This document shows, piece by piece, positions 27,266 through 35,576 of a DNA stretch of 64,000 nt. The stretch comes from Chryseobacterium sp. POL2 (GTDB lineage Bacteria > Bacteroidota > Bacteroidia > Flavobacteriales > Weeksellaceae), in the NCBI RefSeq assembly GCF_011058315.1, contig NZ_CP049298.1, positions 992,001 through 1,056,000 of the forward strand, read 5' to 3'. The notes under the pieces are model-generated. The model was not told where the DNA came from and did no database searches. It worked only from the letters and a program-made list of their open reading frames with translations. The first letter of the stretch is position 1, and every line of letters starts with the position of its first letter. The translations under genes were made by a program, and so were the position numbers.

Positions 27266-29668
27266 TTAAAATTCGAAAATAAATCCTAAATATGGTAAGG
27301 TTGATTGATTATCTTGATTGCTAGAGATCAATTCATATTTCTGATCTTGCAACGGTGCATTAGGATTAGAAATCACACCTGTACCATCTGCATTTCTTAG
27401 GATATTAACGACTGGTAAATTACTTGGATTATTGGATCCATAAACATTTACAACATCCATATAAGCGGTAATTTGCCATTTATTAAACACCCATTTCTTT
27501 TCTACACGAATATCCAATTGATGAACTACTTTTCCTCTAATTGTGTTTAGCAAAGTAGTATTATAGATAGGTCCGTTTGCTATGTCCCATATTGTAACTA
27601 GAGAACTTCTGTTAAAATCATATGGTGTTTCGGGAAATCCACTTTGCAGCCTAAACCTAGCACCAACGTTCCAATTTTTTTTAAAATATTTCCCAGCAGT
27701 AACGCTCGCAATATGCCTTGTATCCCAAGCAGAAGGAATTAGTCTGTTATCTTCATTTGAAAATTTTGAATAACCAAAAGTATACGAAACAATTCCATAA
27801 AAATCATTAGCGGTTCTCTTTTGTGCTAAAAATTCTACACCATAAGTTTCACCTCTGGATCGAGCATCTAATGGTTCTGCACCCACAACACCATAACCTC
27901 CCAAAGTATTGGCTAAGCTGTAGGAATTTCTTAAAGAAAAAGGATAATTAGAATATTTTTTGTAATAGCCTTCCAATGTCAATCTTACATCATTTTTCGC
28001 ATTATATTCAGTGCCGAAGACGATTTGTTGATTTTTAATATATTTTAATGTCTTTTTATTCGTTAAGTCATCATCTATACGAAAGCCTAAAGCGGTAAAA
28101 GGTGGCAATTGGTAATAAATCCCTGTATTGAAATTCAATGCCCATCTTTTACTGATCTCATAACGCATCGATAATCGCGGTGAAAACTGCTGTAATGGAT
28201 TTTCCATTAATTTTGAATAATCGCTAGCATCCCATCTCGCCCCAAAGGAAACATTGAGAGCATTGTCAAAAAACTTATTAGATACTTGGACAAATGCTCC
28301 ATACTGCATCAAATTTAATTTTGTAGTATAAACATCATCATAGACGCCTGTAGTTGTTACATTTTTGTTGTAGGATTTATTAAAATAATATGAATACCCA
28401 ACATTAATCCCTGTACTCCATTTATAACTTCCAACACTCCAATTCCTGTCGAGTCTTAGCTTGTGCTCTATTTCTTGAGAATGGTAATCTAAAAGCAAAT
28501 TTTCTGGGCTTTCAATATTTCTAAAATATTTTTCCGATTTATTATCCAACGTATTTCTACTGAGAGTGAAAAGCCAATTGCCATTATTCACCAAATGCGA
28601 ATAGCCTAATCCAAATGTATAATTCCATTGTGGAGAAACAGGAATCCTATCAAGTAAGACTAAATTGAATGCCGTCTTTTCGGCATCGAGATTTAACTTA
28701 AATTGATCAATAGCACCAATTCCGAGAAAATAAAGCTCGTCACCTGACCTAAATTTTTTTGAAATTTTAAAATTCGAATCATAATAAGACGGTAAAAAAG
28801 GCAGTCCAATAGCTTTGAAAAGCAATTGCAGATTAGATTTTCTGATAGAGAATAGACCTGTCCACGATTGATCTTTACTCAACGGTCCATCAGCCATGAA
28901 TTGCATATCATCAATTCCTAAAACAACTTTATAACCTAATTTATCTTTTCTGGCTTTTTTAAAATTAAATTCGAACAAAGATGACATTACAGCATTTCGT
29001 CTAGCAGGAAAGGCACCACTATAGAAATCTACATCTCTAATAAAATCAACGGTGATAATGCCGCGTGGTCCCCCAGAAGCCCCTTGAGTCTCAAAATGGT
29101 TAATCGTAGGAACCTCAATTCCGTCAATATAAAACTTGTTCTCTAACGATGAGCCTCCCCGAATCAGCAGATCATTTCTAAAACTAGAAGTATTGGCAAC
29201 ACCAGGTAGTGACAACAAAGCTTTGGAAATATCCCTGTTAGAGCCTGCATTTTTTTGAACTTCTTCACTAGTGATATTCCTTAGCGATACTGGACTTTCT
29301 GATGTTGTTTTATATTTTTTAGCATTTACTACAACTTCAGAAATCTCGTTAGCCTTGTCCAAATTATTAATTAGTCCAATAGAATAATTTAATTTTTGAT
29401 TTGGAACAATATTAACATCGTAGAGATAAGTGCTTTCATAACCTACAGCTGAAATCGCAAAACTAAAATTTCCTACTTGTAGTGAATCAATACTTATTTC
29501 TCCATATCCTGATTTTTCTGATTGGGTGTTAATTACGCTAACTTTACCTTCTAATGCTTTCTTAGAAAACTGATCATAGAGCGAAATTGTAATACCTCCT
29601 ATTTGTGCTTTAATACAAATTGACGATAAAATTACACATATAAAAATGTAAAATTTATTATTCAACAT
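27266..29668 (-). CDS. TonB-dependent receptor with carboxypeptidase-like N-terminal domain
   Basis: An 800-residue outer-membrane receptor. A signal peptide (FYIFICVILSSICIKAQ) is followed by a carboxypeptidase-regulatory-like beta sandwich (about 22-100: GITISLYDQFSKKALEGKVS onward), a plug domain (about 115-230, with LLSLPGVANTSSFRNDLLIR and NKFYIDGIEVPTINHFE) and a 22-strand barrel ending GFIFEF. Such receptors bring large or scarce substrates across the outer membrane using TonB energy. No SusD partner is next to it, so it is not a typical polysaccharide-locus SusC; the ligand is unknown. A TATATTTG box lies 49 bases upstream, back to back with the MerR promoter. Confidence 0.9.
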   Translation of the reverse strand: MLNNKFYIFICVILSSICIKAQIGGITISLYDQFSKKALEGKVSVINTQSEKSGYGEISIDSLQVGNFSFAISAVGYESTYLYDVNIVPNQKLNYSIGLINNLDKANEISEVVVNAKKYKTTSESPVSLRNITSEEVQKNAGSNRDISKALLSLPGVANTSSFRNDLLIRGGSSLENKFYIDGIEVPTINHFETQGASGGPRGIITVDFIRDVDFYSGAFPARRNAVMSSLFEFNFKKARKDKLGYKVVLGIDDMQFMADGPLSKDQSWTGLFSIRKSNLQLLFKAIGLPFLPSYYDSNFKISKKFRSGDELYFLGIGAIDQFKLNLDAEKTAFNLVLLDRIPVSPQWNYTFGLGYSHLVNNGNWLFTLSRNTLDNKSEKYFRNIESPENLLLDYHSQEIEHKLRLDRNWSVGSYKWSTGINVGYSYYFNKSYNKNVTTTGVYDDVYTTKLNLMQYGAFVQVSNKFFDNALNVSFGARWDASDYSKLMENPLQQFSPRLSMRYEISKRWALNFNTGIYYQLPPFTALGFRIDDDLTNKKTLKYIKNQQIVFGTEYNAKNDVRLTLEGYYKKYSNYPFSLRNSYSLANTLGGYGVVGAEPLDARSRGETYGVEFLAQKRTANDFYGIVSYTFGYSKFSNEDNRLIPSAWDTRHIASVTAGKYFKKNWNVGARFRLQSGFPETPYDFNRSSLVTIWDIANGPIYNTTLLNTIRGKVVHQLDIRVEKKWVFNKWQITAYMDVVNVYGSNNPSNLPVVNILRNADGTGVISNPNAPLQDQKYELISSNQDNQSTLPYLGFIFEF

Positions 29669-29716
29669 GCTTATATATTTTTATTATATTAACCACGATT
29701 ATTACTTATCAATATG

Positions 29717-29724
29717 CAAATATA
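29717..29724 (-). promoter_or_regulatory. -7 promoter box for the TonB-dependent receptor at 27266
   Basis: TATATTTG on the minus strand fits TAnnTTTG; leader about 43 bases. Confidence 0.45.
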
Positions 29725-29760
29725 CATCTACTAGGACGAAAAGGCATTTATAAAATACGA

Positions 29761-29793
29761 CTTGTCACTTACAGATAAAATTATTTATCTTTG
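29761..29793 (+). promoter_or_regulatory. Promoter of the MerR-family regulator
   Basis: A -33-like CTTG at 29761-29764 is followed after 21 bases by TATCTTTG at 29786-29793, the best-spaced Bacteroidetes promoter in the window. Transcription would start near 29799, 12 bases before ATG 29811. Confidence 0.6.
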
Positions 29794-29810
29794 AAAGCTC
29801 GATTGAACCA

Positions 29811-30152
29811 ATGAAAATTAATCTTCCTGACAAACTCTATTATTCTATAGGCGAAGTTGCCAAAGCATTTGACGTCAACACCTCTCTCATCAGATATTGG
29901 GAGCAAGAATTCCCTATTATAAAGCCTAAAAAAAATAAAAAAGGAAACCGATACTTCACACCAGAAGATATTAAAAACCTGAAAATGATTTATCATCTCG
30001 TTAAAGAAAAAGGCTATACTCTCGATGGTGCGCGCATCGCTTTAACAACAAATACCAAAATCTCGGAAACCATCACTTTAATCGACCGACTCGAGTTTGT
30101 AAAAGCGGAGCTTAAAAAACTTAAAAAATCTTTGGACAATATCCCAGAATAA
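29811..30152 (+). CDS. MerR family transcriptional regulator
   Basis: A 113-residue DNA-binding protein. The winged helix-turn-helix is clear: YSIGEVAKAFDVNTSLIRYWEQEF (about residues 10-33), the wing NKKGNRYFTPEDI, and a helix KMIYHLVKEKGYTLDGARIAL. A short C-terminal coiled coil (DRLEFVKAELKKLKKSLDNI) would mediate dimerisation. There is no separate effector-binding domain and no cysteine metal site, so its signal is unknown. This compact form is widespread and conserved in Flavobacteriia as a chromosomal gene. It is divergent from the TonB-dependent receptor, with promoters about 40 bases apart, so it could control that gene; this is inference from position only. Confidence 0.9.
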   Translation: MKINLPDKLYYSIGEVAKAFDVNTSLIRYWEQEFPIIKPKKNKKGNRYFTPEDIKNLKMIYHLVKEKGYTLDGARIALTTNTKISETITLIDRLEFVKAELKKLKKSLDNIPE

Positions 30153-30300
30153 AGAACGTTAAGCAAAGGCTCTTTTTTCATATAAAACTCAAGCATTTAT
30201 CATAATAATTTCTTATTCAATCTTTTACATAGAAAAATATTATAGAAATTAAAAGTTTTCATTAAAATATTGTGTATTTTTATTACTAAACACAAACGAC

Positions 30301-31629
30301 ATGAAAACGCAACTTCCCTATCAAATGAGACGCAAACAAATTTTTGCTTTAATATTAAGTGGTTTGTTTCTTTTAGGCTTTCAGATAACATTTCATTTTT
30401 ATAAAAAACATTCTTATCTAAATAAGGACAATATTGATAATCTTCAATTTGTTACTACAGAATTTTTAGAAAAACCAATTAAAAATTTTGACCCAAATGC
30501 ATTGGACGCAAAAGATTGGCAAGATTTGGGATTCTCCGAAAAACAAACTGCCACGATTCTGAAATACAAAGATTTGGTCGGAGGAACTTTCACATCCAAA
30601 GATCAACTTAAAAAGTGCTATGCAATTTCTGAAGAAAAATTCAAAAGTCTAGAAGCCTATATTGTATTAGAAAATGCTGATTTTAATGAAAAAACCACGA
30701 AACATTCGACCTCAAAAAAACTAAATATTTCTGGAAAATTCAATCCTGACCAATTATCACAACAAGATTGGCAAAAGATGGGATTTTCTGAAAAACAAGC
30801 AGCTGCCATTCTCAAATATAAAAACTATCTCGGCGGCAGTTTTGTAAGCAAGGAAAAACTAAAAGATTGTTTCATCATCAATGACGAGCAGTTTTCTCAA
30901 ATGAAATCCTATCTTATTCTTCCAGAAAAAACGCCCGAAAATTTCAATAAGTTTGCGAATCATTCACCTTCAAAAACAAAAATAAATTATCAGAAATTCG
31001 ACCCTAACCTCTTAGATGTTAAAGCTTGGCAAAGTTTGGGCTTCTCTGAAAAACAAGCACATGTCATCGTTAATTATCGCGAGAAAAACCTGAAAGGAAG
31101 CTTCCGAACATTAGACGACATTAAATCTTGCTTTGTGATTTCCGAAGAAAAATTTGAGGACTTAAAACATTACATTATTCTGAATCCCGATAATTTTAAA
31201 AATTCAAATACCGAAAAAACATTTGATAAAATTGTGCAACAAACGGATTTTACAAGTTTAGATTTAAATAAAATTAGTTTTAAACAGCTTATTGAATTTG
31301 GCTTTGATGAGCGTGCTGCGGGAAGTTTTGTAGGATTTCGGAAAAAACTGGGTGGATTTGTCAACACACAACAAATGCTAGATACTTATAATATTGATAA
31401 AGATTTGATGCAAAAATTGATTAATACTTGTAAATTTTCTACCGATGATGTCCAAAAATATTCCTTAGTGGACGCACCAGAAGATTGGTTAAAAAGTCAC
31501 CCTTACTTTAAATATTCTGCAGATAAGATCATTTTTTATCGAACAACTTATCCGAATGACGACAAAATTTGGAAATTCCTGAAGCTAAAACCAGAATACG
31601 AAACCCGAATGCGTTGGTATATCAAATAA
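30301..31629 (+). CDS. Membrane-anchored helix-hairpin-helix repeat protein
   Basis: A 442-residue protein with one N-terminal transmembrane segment (about residues 12-30) and four helix-hairpin-helix repeats spaced about 85 residues apart: 63-123, 147-207, 232-293 and 319-377. The first three share the core (D/Q)WQ(D/K/S)(L/M)GFSEKQ, then a YK or YR hairpin, GG(T/S)F and a terminal YI(V/I)L. A fifth, degenerate copy may lie at the C-terminus. HhH folds of this ComEA type usually bind DNA non-specifically, so a role in DNA uptake or envelope-associated DNA binding is possible, but the repeat number differs from ComEA and no competence gene is adjacent. The ATG at 30301 opens the membrane segment. 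Confidence 0.8.
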   Translation: MKTQLPYQMRRKQIFALILSGLFLLGFQITFHFYKKHSYLNKDNIDNLQFVTTEFLEKPIKNFDPNALDAKDWQDLGFSEKQTATILKYKDLVGGTFTSKDQLKKCYAISEEKFKSLEAYIVLENADFNEKTTKHSTSKKLNISGKFNPDQLSQQDWQKMGFSEKQAAAILKYKNYLGGSFVSKEKLKDCFIINDEQFSQMKSYLILPEKTPENFNKFANHSPSKTKINYQKFDPNLLDVKAWQSLGFSEKQAHVIVNYREKNLKGSFRTLDDIKSCFVISEEKFEDLKHYIILNPDNFKNSNTEKTFDKIVQQTDFTSLDLNKISFKQLIEFGFDERAAGSFVGFRKKLGGFVNTQQMLDTYNIDKDLMQKLINTCKFSTDDVQKYSLVDAPEDWLKSHPYFKYSADKIIFYRTTYPNDDKIWKFLKLKPEYETRMRWYIK

Positions 31630-31664
31630 TTCTTGATTCTTGATTCTTGATTCTTGATTCTTGA
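31630..31664. repeat. Five tandem copies of a 7-bp repeat (TTCTTGA)
   Basis: TTCTTGA is repeated five times without error, followed by a partial sixth copy ending TTCTTA. It begins one base after the stop of the HhH gene and ends just before the stop of rluF. Copy number could vary by slippage. A degenerate relative is at 33141-33192. Confidence 0.9.
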
Positions 31665-31677
31665 TTCTTAAAATAAC

Positions 31678-32397
31678 TTATAAAGTTTTTGAAGATCCTT
31701 CAAGAAGTTGATTGAGTTCTGACAGTTCCTCTTTTGTCAAATCGCGCCATTTTCCCAAAGGCAAATCGAGGTTGATATTAAGAACACGAATACGTTTCAG
31801 TTTTTTCACATCATAGCCAAGATATTCACACATGCGACGGATTTGTCGATTAAGACCTTGTGTCAAAATAATCCTGAATGTCATGGTATCGATCTGGTCA
31901 ACCACACATTTTTTTGTTACAGTATCAAGAATCGGAACGCCATTTCTCATTTTATTAAGAAAAGTTGGCGAAATGGGCTTGTCAACACGCACAATATATT
32001 CTTTCCCGTGGTTGTTTTTGGAACGAAGAATTTTATTAACAATATCGCCATCGGACGTCAACAAAATAAGACCTTCGCTCGGTTTGTCAAGTCTACCAAT
32101 TGGGAAAATACGTTTGGGATGATTAATATAATCGATAATATTATTCTTTTCGCGCTGCGTATCGGTTGTACAGACAATTCCGACAGGCTTATTGAACGCG
32201 ATATAGACATGCTGTTCTTCGGTTTTGCGGATTGAAATACCATCAACAAAAATTTCATCTTCGTCCGAAACTTTTGTTCCCATTTCTGGAACTTTCCCAT
32301 TAATTGTAATTCGGCCTTCTTCTAGAAGTTTGTCCGCTGCTCTTCTAGAACAATAACCAACCTCTGACAAATATTTATTAATACGTGTTTTTTCCAT
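31678..32397 (-). CDS. rluF: 23S rRNA pseudouridine synthase, RluF type
   Basis: A 239-residue enzyme of the RsuA/RluB/RluF family that converts uridine to pseudouridine in 23S rRNA. The N-terminal S4 RNA-binding domain reads RINKYLSEVGYCSRRAADKLLEEG (split over residues 5-28). The catalytic aspartate is in GRLDKPSEGLILLT, and the KEYIV and GLNRQIRRMCEYLGYDV blocks follow. GRLDKPSEGL with DGDIVNKILRSKN favours RluF (U2604) over RluB or RsuA, based on remembered family patterns. It ends next to the heptamer repeats and starts 9 bases after the truB stop, so the two pseudouridine synthase genes are probably co-transcribed. Confidence 0.88.
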   Translation of the reverse strand: MEKTRINKYLSEVGYCSRRAADKLLEEGRITINGKVPEMGTKVSDEDEIFVDGISIRKTEEQHVYIAFNKPVGIVCTTDTQREKNNIIDYINHPKRIFPIGRLDKPSEGLILLTSDGDIVNKILRSKNNHGKEYIVRVDKPISPTFLNKMRNGVPILDTVTKKCVVDQIDTMTFRIILTQGLNRQIRRMCEYLGYDVKKLKRIRVLNINLDLPLGKWRDLTKEELSELNQLLEGSSKTL

Positions 32398-32406
32398 TTT
32401 TTTTGT

Positions 32407-33108
32407 TTATAAATCTTCAAATTTATAATCGTTATCCAGGTATTTTTCGGAGGCATTTTCAATTAAAAAATCACCAATTTTTGTTCTTCTTAATTGTGTT
32501 AAATAAGCGCCAACACCCAATTCCTTGCCAATATCGTGTGCCAAACTACGGATATAGGTTCCTTTGGAACAACCTACGGTAAAACTTACCAAAGGAAAAT
32601 CAATATGGATATCTATAATATAATGAATCGTAGTTTTTCTGGATTTCATTTCCACTTCTTCTCCTGCTCTTGCGAGATTGTAGGCACGTTCGCCATCAAT
32701 TTTTATAGCAGAAAAAATGGGTGGTTTTTGCTCTATTTCTCCAACGAATTTTGATAATGCTTCATGAATATTTTCTTCTGTGATGTGTGAAAAATCCTGA
32801 TGTTGTATTTCTGGTTTTTCGGTGTCGTAGGATTCTGTCTGAACACCGATTTTTATTTCGGTCCAATATTCTTTTGGGGCATCTTGGATTTCGGGAATTT
32901 TTTTGGTAAACTTTCCGGTGCAAACAATTAAAAGTCCTGTAGCACGCGGATCCAAAGTGCCTGCATGTCCAATTTTAAATTTTTTGGGAAGTTCTTTAAA
33001 CTCTCTTTTTAGTTTGTATTTGAGTTTATTAACCGCTTGAAAAGAAGTCCAATCCAAAGGTTTGTCCACTAAAAATATATAACCTGATTGTAATTGTTCG
33101 GAAGTCAC
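32407..33108 (-). CDS. truB: tRNA pseudouridine(55) synthase TruB
   Basis: A 233-residue enzyme that makes pseudouridine 55 in the T-loop of tRNAs. The opening FLVDKPLDWTSFQAVNKL, the catalytic block GHAGTLDPRATGLL with its aspartate, KEYWTEIKIG and GTYIRSLAHDIG all match. There is no C-terminal PUA domain, which is usual for the short Bacteroidetes form. The start codon is GTG at 33108; no in-frame ATG exists before the conserved region. In many Flavobacteriia it follows ftsX, DUF3098 and uppP, as here, but 221 bases with repeats separate it from uppP. Confidence 0.94.
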   Translation of the reverse strand: MTSEQLQSGYIFLVDKPLDWTSFQAVNKLKYKLKREFKELPKKFKIGHAGTLDPRATGLLIVCTGKFTKKIPEIQDAPKEYWTEIKIGVQTESYDTEKPEIQHQDFSHITEENIHEALSKFVGEIEQKPPIFSAIKIDGERAYNLARAGEEVEMKSRKTTIHYIIDIHIDFPLVSFTVGCSKGTYIRSLAHDIGKELGVGAYLTQLRRTKIGDFLIENASEKYLDNDYKFEDL

Positions 33109-33140
33109 TTTTGGAAACTTGATAAATATTAATAATTATG

Positions 33141-33192
33141 TCTTAGCTCTTGATCTTGGCTCTTGGCTCTTGTTTCTTGATTTTTGTTTCTA
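33141..33192. repeat. Degenerate heptamer repeat tract (TCTTGGC/TCTTGAT)
   Basis: About seven imperfect units of the form TCTTGGC, TCTTGAT or TCTTGTT follow each other just upstream of truB. The unit is the same length and core as the perfect repeat at 31630-31664. Confidence 0.7.
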
Positions 33193-33217
33193 CAACTTCT
33201 CAAGTGTTTTGCAATCT

Positions 33218-33318
33218 GCAGCCCGACTTGAGCGGAGCTCTTTCTAATATGGGGTGGCTGAGCGGAGCCGAAGCCTCTCCAATATTAGAAAAGCGGGAGC
33301 GGAAGGCGGAAAAGCTGC
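33218..33318. repeat. GC-rich imperfect palindrome (REP-like island 1)
   Basis: A roughly 100-base palindrome, visibly richer in G and C than its surroundings. Outer arms GCAGC (33218-33222) and GCTGC (33314-33318); a perfect 10-bp arm TTTCTAATAT (33241-33250) with ATATTAGAAA (33282-33291); and an inner imperfect arm GGGGTGGCT with AGCCTCTCC. The T run for minus-strand reading comes before, not after, the hairpin, so it is not an ordinary uppP terminator. It shares AGCCC-GA-GAGCGG-type sequence with the island at 57060. Confidence 0.8.
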
Positions 33319-33329
33319 CCAAAAAAAAA

Positions 33330-34151
33330 TTATTTACTAAAGAATTGGAAATAAATCAACAATGCGATACCAACAAATATCCTGTACCAACCCCAAGGTC
33401 GGAAACCGTATTTATTAAGCAAACCTATGAAAGATTTTATGGCGATAAGCGCTACAACAAAGGCTACAACATTCCCCACTACAAAAGCTATAATGTGATC
33501 TTGTGACGACAATATCATCTCGTAGCCCTTCATCGCATGGTCTGTACCTTTACCCCAAGTTTTTACAAATACCGAATAAACGGTCACTGCCAACATCGTA
33601 GGAACTGCCAAAAAGAATGAAAATTCTGCCGCTGCTTTTCTTGTTAAACCCTGTGTCATCCCACCGATGATAGATGCTGCGCTGCGGCTTGTACCAGGCA
33701 TCATCGCCAGACATTGCCAAAAACCAATAATAATTGCTTTTTTGATGGTAATTTCTTTTTCGTCATTTATTTTTGGATTTTTGAACCAACTGTCAGCAAA
33801 CAATAAAATAATTCCACCCAAAACTAAAACTGATGAAATCGCAATTTGGTTACCCAAAACAGCTTCAATTTTATCATCGAATAAATATCCTAATGCCAAA
33901 GCTGGAATTACTGCGAAACCAAGTTTTAAATAAAATTGTAGATTGTTAAGATCAAAAAACTTTTTCCAATAAGCTACCACAACGGAAAGAATTGCCCCAA
34001 ACTGAATGGAAACCTGGAACATCTTGAGAAATTCTGTTTCCTCCATACCCATAAGATTGGCAGCAAAGCCCATGTGGGCGGTTGAAGAAATTGGAAGATA
34101 TTCGGTAAGTCCTTCTACAATAGCTATAATTATTGCTTTTAATAATTCCAT
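33330..34151 (-). CDS. uppP: Undecaprenyl-diphosphatase
   Basis: A 273-residue inner-membrane enzyme (BacA/UppP family) that dephosphorylates undecaprenyl diphosphate so the lipid carrier can be reused in peptidoglycan and polysaccharide export; it can confer bacitracin tolerance. The catalytic motifs are EGLTEYLPISSTAH (about residues 13-26) and MPGTSRSAASI (about residues 153-163). About eight hydrophobic segments are visible. Length is normal. It lies 85 bases downstream of the DUF3098 gene in a conserved ftsX-DUF3098-uppP order, consistent with a cell-envelope and division cluster. On its 3' side is a GC-rich palindrome rather than a simple hairpin terminator. Confidence 0.95.
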   Translation of the reverse strand: MELLKAIIIAIVEGLTEYLPISSTAHMGFAANLMGMEETEFLKMFQVSIQFGAILSVVVAYWKKFFDLNNLQFYLKLGFAVIPALALGYLFDDKIEAVLGNQIAISSVLVLGGIILLFADSWFKNPKINDEKEITIKKAIIIGFWQCLAMMPGTSRSAASIIGGMTQGLTRKAAAEFSFFLAVPTMLAVTVYSVFVKTWGKGTDHAMKGYEMILSSQDHIIAFVVGNVVAFVVALIAIKSFIGLLNKYGFRPWGWYRIFVGIALLIYFQFFSK

Positions 34152-34236
34152 CCTTTTGTTTTAATTAAATTGAAAAAACTTTGAAAAAGAATAGACTTCT
34201 CCAAAGTTTTTGATGTGGTTATAATTGTAATAAAAA

Positions 34237-34548
34237 TTATTTTTTGTCACGTTTCAAAATGGCGTACACCTGAATTACAAATCCTGCAATTACCAAAAGT
34301 GGCGCAATTCTTATTCTACGAACTGAGAAAATCCCTTCGTTCCAGTAGTTAGGATCGAATTTGCCTTCTGGTGTTGTATTGGCATCTGCGCCCATCATCA
34401 GAACAAATCCTAAAATGATGCAAGCCAAACCGATTAACATCCATTTGAAGTTGGATTTTCCGAAGTAGAAATTATTTTCTTTTGGCGTAGTCGGCGTGGA
34501 AGCTGGGCTCCCGTAATTGTCTGCCGAAAGTTTATTTTTTTTTGCCAT
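34237..34548 (-). CDS. DUF3098 small membrane protein
   Basis: A 103-residue protein with a charged, proline-rich N-terminus and two transmembrane helices (WMLIGLACIILGFVLMM and APLLVIAGFVIQVYAIL). It matches the DUF3098 family, which in Bacteroidetes is almost always found right after ftsX. Its ATG is 2 bases after the ftsX stop, so translation is probably coupled. Conserved linkage suggests a helper of FtsX, UppP or cell division, but no biochemical role is known to me. Confidence 0.88.
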   Translation of the reverse strand: MAKKNKLSADNYGSPASTPTTPKENNFYFGKSNFKWMLIGLACIILGFVLMMGADANTTPEGKFDPNYWNEGIFSVRRIRIAPLLVIAGFVIQVYAILKRDKK

Positions 34549-34550
34549 AA

Positions 34551-35450
34551 TTATGAGTAATACAAATCATCAACATGAGATCTCAAAAATCTCCAAGTTG
34601 CAAAGATAGTACTTAGAACCGTTATTAAAATACCGACACCTAATACACCTAAAGCTAATAATAAATACTGATTAGAATCATTCACAAAAGAAGTCCCAAT
34701 TTGGTCTGTGAAGAAATACCAAAGTCCTCCCAAAGCTGCAAGTCCTATGAATGAACCTAGTAATCCTAAAACTACTGCTTCGATGATGAAAGGTTTCAAA
34801 ATAAATCGACGCTTCGCACCAACCAACTGCATGGTTTTAATAATAAAACGTTTTGAGTAGATTTTTAGACGAATAGAATTATTAATCAACACCATTGCCA
34901 AAACTAAAAACAATATTGAAAATCCAAGAATCCATTTGAGAATTCTATTCAGATTATTGTACACATATTTGGTCAACGTATCGTCGTTTTTCACTTCTTT
35001 GATGCCTGGTACTTTTGACAGTTCCAAAACCACCTGATCCATCTTCGCAGGATCAACATATTCAGGCTTCAACGATACTTCAACAGAAGCTGGAAAAATA
35101 TGAGCATCGAACAAAGCTTCGGAATCGATTCCCATACTTTTTTTGGCTTCAACAGAAGCTTGCTCACGCGAAATAAAAGTTGCTTTTTTCACAAAAGGTA
35201 GTGCCTTTATAAGTTCGTAACTTACCGCGTTGTCTTTTGCAATTTTAGCAGAATCTTTAACATCGAGTTGTTCGTCAAAATAAGCCTGAACAACCAATTG
35301 TTCTTTAATATAATCCGAATATTTTTGAGCATTTATAAGGATTAACCCAAATAAGCCCACAAGAAAAAGAACTAAAGCAATACTAATAACTACGGTAATG
35401 TTACTGGATCGTAATCTACTTTTGTTAATATCCTCTACAGTCTTTGGCAT
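34551..35450 (-). CDS. ftsX: Cell division protein FtsX (ABC permease)
   Basis: A 299-residue inner-membrane permease-like protein that, with the ATPase FtsE, activates peptidoglycan hydrolases at the septum. One transmembrane helix (ITVVISIALVLFLVGLFGLI) precedes a periplasmic domain with QAYFDEQLDVKD and VSLKPEYVDPAKM; three further helices follow after about residue 190, with the cytoplasmic stretch KRFIIKTMQLVGAKRRFI typical of FtsX. The frame is open upstream to a GTG at 35489, but ATG 35450 (MPKTVEDINKSRL) is the family-like start. FtsE is not in the window. It heads the ftsX-DUF3098-uppP cluster. Confidence 0.92.
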   Translation of the reverse strand: MPKTVEDINKSRLRSSNITVVISIALVLFLVGLFGLILINAQKYSDYIKEQLVVQAYFDEQLDVKDSAKIAKDNAVSYELIKALPFVKKATFISREQASVEAKKSMGIDSEALFDAHIFPASVEVSLKPEYVDPAKMDQVVLELSKVPGIKEVKNDDTLTKYVYNNLNRILKWILGFSILFLVLAMVLINNSIRLKIYSKRFIIKTMQLVGAKRRFILKPFIIEAVVLGLLGSFIGLAALGGLWYFFTDQIGTSFVNDSNQYLLLALGVLGVGILITVLSTIFATWRFLRSHVDDLYYS

Positions 35451-35576
35451 TAATGAAATTTTTCTGCTAAAATAGAAAATTATATTCACTTAAGCCTTGA
35501 AAATAGGGCAAAGTATTGTTAATAAAATCATAAAAAGAAAATTATAACTTCAATTTCTAAGATTTTTAATTGGGGC

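Noticed and set aside
33150-33506. Plus-strand open frame of 118 codons over the truB-uppP gap
   Set aside because: It runs through the heptamer tract and the palindrome and then antisense to uppP; composition is not protein-like and it only exists because the GC-rich repeats lack stops.
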